DNA of 64,000 nt from contig NW_003101682.1 in assembly GCF_000003855.2 (NCBI RefSeq), positions 3,933,632-3,997,631 on the forward strand, read 5' to 3'. Source of the stretch: Blastomyces gilchristii SLH14081. Taxonomy: Eukaryota > Ascomycota > Eurotiomycetes > Onygenales > Ajellomycetaceae. The notes beneath the pieces were generated by a model. The model was not told the origin of the DNA and did no database searches. It saw only the letters and a list, made by a program, of their open reading frames with translations. A program made the position numbers and the translations under genes. Each line of letters starts with the position of its first letter. Position 1 is the first letter of the stretch. Below are positions 58,601 to 64,000 of this stretch, one piece after another.

Positions 58601-59950
58601 TCTCTCAGCTCTCAGATCTGAGTTCTCACACTCTACTTATTATAAGAGCAGATTCTCAGTTTTCACTATTCAGCTTATTCACTCTGTGAGCTTTAGAAAC
58701 ACTACAGTGATCTGAGATTCTGAGTTTATCAATACTTTTCATACTTGTGAGACAGTAGTACTGCAGTGTGATCTCTCTCTATGAGTGAGTATTTTCATCA
58801 GAGAAGTAACAGATTCAGATGTCAGCTTTAAGACTTTTAAGAAGGCTGTTACTAACTCTGTCTGTGACTTCTTAAATTTCTATTTTAATTTATCTGAACA
58901 GTTTGTGCAGAGATATTCTGATTTAGAATAGATAAAGCAGAGTATCTTTTTCTTAATCTCTCTGTTATATACTCTATGTATAAGAGCTTATAAAGCTCTC
59001 TCTCTCTGCTCAGCAGTCAGATATGAATCTCTCTATATCTTATTATTCTTTTCTGACAAATCTATTCTCTGTTGTTCTGACTCTTATAAAATCAGTTGAT
59101 GATTCACTCTCTATGAGTCTGTGACTCTTACAGTGATCTGTAAGTGATGAATGAGAGTTATTAGTTTCTTCAGAGTTAAGAGCTTAGAGTCTTACTCAAT
59201 GAGCTTGTTCTGCATATCTTTATTCAGTCTTTTTATAAATATCATTATTCAGGTCTTATTTCAGAGCTCTGTTTTCACAGATCTCAATTCACATTATAAT
59301 TTCATGAAGTGTTGTAAGTAGTATTCATCAGATTTCTCATCTCTTTTTCTAATATTGATAATCACAGTTCAGATGTTCTCTGTTCAGCTTATAAAGTCTC
59401 TCAACTTATTCTCTAGATAGGTCTTGAGAACAGATCAGTAGAATCTCTTGTGATTATTCTCTAGATAATTTCATCAGTTCTTGACTTCAGTGTAGTAGAG
59501 ATCTGTTATTGTATAGATGACAGCTTCTTCATCTTTCATATCACACAGTCAGACTTGTGAGTCAATTTCAAATACAAACTTGTAAAAGCTTTTATAGATT
59601 GTGATTCAATAAGTAATCTTAAGTGATCACAGCTTAAGAAAGTTTCTTTTCAGTTTATAAGTATCTTTGAAGATTATGTCTAGAAACTCAGTTCAAGAAT
59701 GTTTGCAGATAGTAAGCATTTCTTGTAGAAAAATAGCTTGATTCTGCAGAAGATGCTCAAGAATGTTCTTCACTGAGATTGATTTATTCATGAGTTTGAA
59801 GAGTTTCTCTGTCACAGATACAGAGAATAATATCTTATAAGTTATTGATAAGTTCTCTGAGACTTCTTTTATAAAGATTGTTCATGATTCAGATGACTAC
59901 TTCTGAGTGTCTGTAGTAGAGTTCACAGAGATTGAAGTATGTGAGTTTCT
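58601..59950 (-). pseudogene. Gypsy-5 protease and gag region
   Basis: The complement of 58925-58880 reads SKSEYLCTNCSDKLK, a zinc knuckle that lost its His and last Cys. Upstream, to about 59950, is a degenerate gag-like reading including hydrophobic and Trp-stop positions (59200-59480 is the best piece). Protease would lie near 58700-58300; the active site is not clear. Confidence 0.6.
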
Positions 59951-59997
59951 AGTTCTTTCAGTTATAATAGATGATTACTGACTGACTGAGCTTGAAA

Positions 59998-60255
59998 TGT
60001 AAGAATAAGTGCTTACAGACAATTATTCAGGTGTTTGCAGCTTGACATGATATATACTGTTAACTACTAGAAGTATTAATGATCAAAAGATAAAATGTAG
60101 AGATCAAATATATAATAGCATTCAAGCTGAGTTGTGAATAGTATTCGCGAACTCCAGTCTATATAGTTGTGTGTAGCCAAGGGCCGCTAACCCTATTGGT
60201 TACACAAGAGATAGGAATAGAGGTAAAGAATCCGCGAGGAGCGGGATTTCTTACA
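59998..60255 (-). repeat. Gypsy-5 5' LTR
   Basis: 258 bp, partner of 53007-53264. Here the right half is preserved (GGCCGCTAACCCTATTGG; GAATCCGCGAGGAGCGGG) and the left half mutated, the reverse of the partner. Combining them gives a good consensus. Confidence 0.95.
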
Positions 60256-60260
60256 TAATG

Positions 60261-60637
60261 AGATATAGTCTGTTAAAACAGCTATACACTATCTTTTAAT
60301 AATTTTATTTTGTTATAGTCTCTCTTTACTGTACTTGTTTCTTTTTGTCCTTTTATATCTATCTATTTAATGTGTCTATCTTTAAGACTATGTTCTCTTT
60401 TCCTTTGTCATGATATTTTCAAACAATTTCAAAGTATCAGAAGGTGTTGAAATACTGCAATTTATAAACAGTTTTTGTATTCTGGGCTGAAATTTTCTGA
60501 TTTTGCATATATGAAATTGATAAATGTATAATAGTTGACTCTATAGATATAGGAAAAACTCTGAGAAGTAAAGATTCTCAGGTAGATGTCATAGTCTCTG
60601 ACTATATATATCTATAATTGAAGAATAATAATAATAA
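60261..60637 (+). repeat. LINE 3' UTR and AAT-rich tail
   Basis: Continues the LINE after Gypsy-5 and matches 32323-32693. It ends TATAATTGAAGAATAATAATAATAAT. The following T-rich tract belongs to the hAT target. Confidence 0.92.
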
Positions 60638-61066
60638 TTCTTGTTTTTGTTTTGTTTTTTATTTTTTTATTTTTTTGTGTATTTTATAATTTTTTTATAA
60701 TTAAAATTATATGAATTATAATTTATGTTTAGAAAAGTAATAATGTTTGATAATACTTTTTATTGAATTTTCAACAAATGCATACTATATTACAATATTA
60801 TATAAGTAAGAAATGATTTCATAATCTCATTTAATACCATTCTCAATAATGAGATCAGAATGAAAATGTGACTAAGAATTCAAATATATTCTTATCTGAG
60901 ACTAGATTTTTATTTGAAAAGTGAATCTGAGACCTTTAATATTTGAAATAACATGATTTGAAATCAATGTAATGAACACAAATTATGATCAGAAGTAATA
61001 CTTTTAGATAATATAATAACTGTAAAGTTTGATTCTGATCTCAGACACGGTTACACAGTCAGTCTA
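60638..61066 (-). other. hAT terminal segment (right end)
   Basis: T-rich at the start, then AT-rich without coding signal. The last 40 bp match the MITE right end (GATCTCAGACACGGTTACAC, AGTCAGTCTA). It resembles the MITE middle more loosely near 60735-60760. Being the 5' side of a minus-strand element, it should hold the promoter, which I cannot locate. Confidence 0.75.
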
Positions 61067-61466
61067 AAAGTGACTATTCATCAGATCTCAAAATAAAATC
61101 ATGACTTAGAAAAAATAAGAAAGTAATCTCATTTAATCCCATTTAGTTTCATTCTTAGCTTAAAGTTACTATTTTTAGACATTTTAAGGTTTTTTTTACA
61201 CTATTTTTAATTTTTTAAAAACTAACGCTTTTTGATAACACTTAATTGAGATTTAAAGTCATTTAAAGGAATAAAAAGAATTTAAATTGAGAAGTGAAAA
61301 TCATATTCTCATTTGAAAAATGTAATAAGAGTAGACAGTAAGTCTCAATGAGACAGTATGAAACTACTATCTAATCTTAAAACCGAGTAATGAGATCAAT
61401 TAAATTGATAATGACATCATCAAATATTCTGGTCCTGGTCTCAGACACGGTCACACGGTCAGTGTA
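61067..61466 (+). mobile_element. hAT-derived MITE M-E, right part
   Basis: 61067-61074 is the second AAAGTGAC of the hAT insertion. 61075-61466 is the remaining 392 bp of M-E, ending GGTCAGTGTA. The TSD of M-E itself is CTTATGAT (61467-61474), pairing with CTTATAAT at 17546-17553. Confidence 0.93.
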
Positions 61467-63434
61467 CTTATGATTATATGTCTTCATATCTAAAACCTGA
61501 GTCCTACTGAGTGCAATTATGAGATCTATGACAAGAAACTTCTTGCAATAGTATACTGTCTAGAAGAATGAGACTCTGAACTTCAAAGTGTCTTCAAATT
61601 TGAGATAGTCACAGATCACAAGAATCTTAAACATTTCATAATCATCTGTAAGCTTACTGAACAGCAGAGGTGATAATCTGAGCTATTAGATTGTTTTCAT
61701 TTCACAATACACTATTACTCTGGCAGTCAGAACTCAATGATGAATACTCTCTTATAATGAGAGTAAAATATGTCTTTCAATATAACAGATATCTGCTGAA
61801 TAAATTAAGAGCATCAGCTCTTGAATCTGAAAATACTAGTTCATTACAATGAAAAAATCTATGACACTATACACATTTCTCTGATTAGAACATTTTCTCT
61901 CTGAGCTGTCACTGACATTCTGACTTCTTTCAAACCTACACTGAATGAGTTGTGATATACAACAGCTCAAATTGATAAACTTCTTTCAACACTCACTGAA
62001 GTAGTGTATCAAGAAGCATTCTGATTCCTCTCAGAACTATATATAAGAACTGATATCTTAAAATGCTTCATTAATGATAATAATGCTCTGTGATTTTGTG
62101 AATGATGCTGAGTCTCTCAATCTGATCTCTTACACATCAGAATAATGCAAGAGATGCATTATTTGTATATAATCAGTTATCTAAGTCATGAGCAACTATA
62201 TTGAATAATCTCTTGAGAGCTCTACTAATCTGAGATATTAAATAGTATTAGATGTTTGTCTGCAACTGTAACTATTATTCTTCTATTATCATATAAAAGA
62301 ACTATAGAAAAGATCTACTAAAATCACTTAATATCTCTGATAGAATCTAGTGAGATATAGTCATTGACTTTACTATTAATCTCTCTAAGTGTAAAGATTG
62401 TAAGAATGTTCTGATCATTGTTAATTGACTGAGTAAAGATATAATATTTAAACCTTGTAATTAGATGAATGCTGAACAGATCACTAAAGCTTTCGTACAA
62501 AGTCTATTCTATTAAAAGTATGACTTACTGAGATCTATAGTATCTGACTGAGACTGTTAATTCATAAGTACTCTCTGAACAAGAATCTGTCAAGTTCTCA
62601 AGATTATATACTGCTTGTTAACTGCTTATCACTCTGAGACTGATAATATATCAGAATAAGTAATTGAGACTGTAAAGAATTATTGTTATAAGTTCTGTAA
62701 TTATTTATAAGATGACTGATATAATCTTCTCTTACATACAGAAGTTATTATCAATTATTGAGATGCTGTTTCAACAGATATAAGTCTGTCCTTTCTTGCA
62801 CATGATTATTATATAAAGATGATGAATGTTCTAGAGATTATACAGTTCACACTGAACTTTTGCAGTTCAATTTAGATCACTGATAATATAGTAATGAAGC
62901 TCTGAGACATCTGTGATGGAGCAGAAGTCTTCATAGTAAGTATCAAATAAGATTAAGAGAATCAAATCAATGTTCACTGAGATTCTGCTGAGCAATATAA
63001 GATAGAAGATCTGATGTGATTGAATCTTAGAAATATATGAATCAGACACTCATCTTGTACACTGAACTATCACTATGTTAAATACAAAGTGACAGAAGTT
63101 CTAGACAGTCACAACTACTATCTTAATACACTGTCAGAGATTCATAATGTGTTTTACATGACCTTGCTCTGTCACACTGTCACTGATCTATTTTCTTCTC
63201 AACTGACTTTTGACCGACAACTGCCAGAAATTATAGAAGAACATAATAAACTTGGATAAGAGATTGAAGATGTTCTTAATAAAAGGCTCTACACCTGCAG
63301 CTGACAATATCTTGGAAAATGAGATGATTATAACTGTTCAATCTGAATCTCAGACTCTGCACTATGTAATAGAGCAGCTCTTAACTGATAAAAACTGCAT
63401 CTACTTTCAGAAAGAAAGGGTTAATATAGTGAGC
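61467..63434 (+). pseudogene. Gypsy-3 pol fragment 4 (RNase H, integrase, chromodomain)
   Basis: Continues fragment 3. RNase H: ECNYEIYDKKLLAIVYCLEE, FEIVTDHKNLKHF. Integrase zinc-binding region near 62220-62310 is damaged. The core is at 62340-62620 (DIVIDFTINLSKCKDCKNVL, IIVNWLSKDIIF, NAEQITKAFVQSLFY). The GPY region lies near 63010-63180 (NYHYVKYKVTEVLDSHNYYL; VFYMTLLCH). The chromodomain is at about 63225-63400 (EIEDVLNKRLYTCS, QYLGK, AALN) and runs up to the LTR. It is the same family as Gypsy-2, clearly more mutated. The open pieces at 63252 and 63436 are partial frames of this region and of the LTR. Confidence 0.9.
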
Positions 63435-63728
63435 TGTGTTTGATTATATAGACTATTTCATTTCACTCTATAGATTTCTCAGCCTGAAAGCTCTGATTCT
63501 TGAAAGCTTCAATTCTCAGTCACTGATTCTCAGCTGTTGTCAATTCTTAGCTTATAAACTTATGAAGTTTCTATTCTCTCACTCTGAAGCTTCATCTCAT
63601 ACTTGTATAAATATTTACTTCAATCACTTTTTTTCGCACTTTCTCTTTTTTCCTTCTCTAACATTTTTCACTTTTGTTATAAAAGACCTATATCATAATG
63701 TTAATCTATTCAGCGTAGGCCTCTTACA
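63435..63728 (+). repeat. Gypsy-3 3' LTR (diverged)
   Basis: 294 bp, TGTGTTTGATTATATAGACT to GTAGGCCTCTTACA. The start and the region from TATAAAT (about 63608) to the end match the Gypsy-2 LTR. The middle (about 63480-63600) is unrelated or expanded, making it 56 bp longer. Flanking TGCAA (63729-63733) is the probable TSD, by comparison with uninterrupted LINE sequence. The 5' LTR is outside the window. Confidence 0.85.
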
Positions 63729-63912
63729 TGCAATTTGTAAAGAGTTTTTATATTCTGAGCTGGAATTTTCTGATTTCACATATCTGAAATTGATAAATGT
63801 ATTATAGTCAACTTTATAGATATTAAAAAAATTCTGAGAACTAAAGGTTTTCAGGTAGATATAGTCTCTGACTGTATACATCTATAATTGAAGAATAATA
63901 ATAATAATACAG
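63729..63912 (+). repeat. LINE 3' UTR fragment and tail
   Basis: Matches 60449-60637 (TGCAATTT, TATAATTGAAGAATAATAAT). It begins right after the Gypsy-3 LTR, so Gypsy-3 inserted into an older LINE copy whose left part lies outside the window. Confidence 0.88.
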
Positions 63913-63946
63913 TATTATGGAATAATAATTTATAAAAATAAATGAA

Positions 63947-64000
63947 ATGTAAGAGGTCTACGCCGAATAGATCGGTATAATATATAGGTCTTATATAACA
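63947..64000 (-). repeat. Gypsy-2-family LTR, cut by window edge
   Basis: Starts TGTAAGAGGTCTACGCCG and matches the first 54 bp of 43474-43711 with a small deletion. This is the 3' end of an LTR in minus orientation; the element continues to the right. 63913-63946 is plain AT-rich sequence. Confidence 0.9.

Larger units (their letters stand above)
53007..60255 (-). mobile_element. Gypsy-5, complete Ty3/gypsy chromovirus
   Basis: 7,249 bp, LTRs of 258 bp each, perfect 5-bp TSD TAATG (53002-53006 and 60256-60260). Removing it joins LINE sequence (AAATTAATGAGATATAG) just as in the truncated LINE copy at 32310. On the minus strand: gag (right), RT, RNase H, integrase, chromodomain, then about 1.9 kb of extra sequence with an opposite-strand ORF. 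Confidence 0.96.
45545..60637 (+). mobile_element. Near full-length Tad1/I-type LINE, split by Gypsy-5
   Basis: A non-LTR retrotransposon with a long 5' UTR containing tandem repeats, ORF1 (gag-like with zinc knuckles), ORF2 (endonuclease, RT, RNase H), 3' UTR and AAT-rich tail. Without Gypsy-5 it is about 7.8 kb. The 3' end is at about 60630-60637. The 5' end is placed where T-rich sequence like that after the tail is met (45520-45595) and may be off by 50 bp. Two other copies are visible here: the tRNA-headed truncated one (30366-32693) and a 3' UTR piece at 63729. Confidence 0.88.
17668..61066 (-). mobile_element. Autonomous hAT transposon, expanded by nested insertions
   Basis: The ends TAGACTAGCCGCC (17668) and GTCAGTCTA (61066) are inverted and MITE-like, flanked by the perfect 8-bp TSD AAAGTGAC (17660-17667 and 61067-61074). 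The element's own sequence remains as 17668-17712, about 26541-29648, 32705-32986, 43717 to about 45545, and about 60638-61066, roughly 5.7 kb in total. The rest is Gypsy-4, the tRNA-LINE chimera, Gypsy-2 with Copia-2, and the LINE with Gypsy-5. A degenerate hAT transposase lies at 26850-29050. Inside, 45118-45150 resembles the MITE middle (AAAGTAACACTTTTTAATAAC), so the MITEs look like internal-deletion derivatives of this family. Confidence 0.9.

Noticed and set aside
17668..61066. A giant cargo-carrying transposon (Starship-like) of 43 kb
   Set aside because: The interval is bounded by hAT ends with an 8-bp duplication, and all content is accounted for by separately delimited insertions. 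No tyrosine recombinase (DUF3435) or host cargo genes are seen.

Overview
This window looks like AT-rich, transposon-filled heterochromatin from a filamentous fungus, most likely a Pezizomycotina-type ascomycete; I cannot name the species. The evidence is the mix of elements: chromodomain Ty3/gypsy, Ty1/copia, a Tad1/I-type LINE with RNase H, a hAT transposon with its MITEs, a Helitron and tRNA-derived SINEs. Nearly every coding sequence is riddled with stops at Trp, Gln and Arg positions, caused by C-to-T (G-to-A) change of the repeat-induced point mutation (RIP) type. I find no intact host gene.

The window is one nest of insertions, and most boundaries can be read from terminal repeats plus target-site duplications (TSDs). 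From the outside in: a LINE 3' UTR (63729-63912) was hit by a plus-strand gypsy ('Gypsy-3'), now in pieces at 3047-3384, 16372-16609, 16994-17553 and 61467-63728. Gypsy-3 took up Gypsy-1 (3385-11176), Copia-1 (11186-16366), a SINE (16610-16985) and a 506-bp MITE ('M-E', split into 17554-17667 and 61075-61466). M-E was then split by an autonomous hAT element (17668-61066; about 5.7 kb once its own insertions are removed). The hAT took up Gypsy-4 (17713-26536), a tRNA-headed truncated LINE (29649-32693), Gypsy-2 (32987-43711) and a near full-length LINE (about 45545-60637). These hold further insertions: MITE M-B in Gypsy-4, MITE M-C in the chimera, Copia-2 (38273-43455) in Gypsy-2, and Gypsy-5 (53007-60255) in the LINE. 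At the left edge a Helitron (116 to about 3046) carries MITE M-A and a SINE cut by the window edge.

The elements depend on one another. The hAT transposase shares termini with four 506-bp MITEs and is their probable source of transposase. The LINE's 3' end, with its AAT-rich tail, is shared by a SINE and by the tRNA-headed chimera, so the LINE machinery probably moved both. Gypsy-2 and Gypsy-3 belong to one family, and their chromodomains fit insertion into heterochromatin. Gypsy-1, -4 and -5 each carry extra sequence between the pol end and the 3' LTR; on the opposite strand it reads as a Ser/Thr-rich, Cys-containing degenerate ORF.

The mutation pattern is unusual for RIP. Where copies can be aligned, changes fall at CpG and CpC, less at CpA, and not clearly at CpT; the bulk sequence is correspondingly poor in CC, GG and CG but keeps CA and CT. 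Short GC-rich islands survive mostly at element ends.
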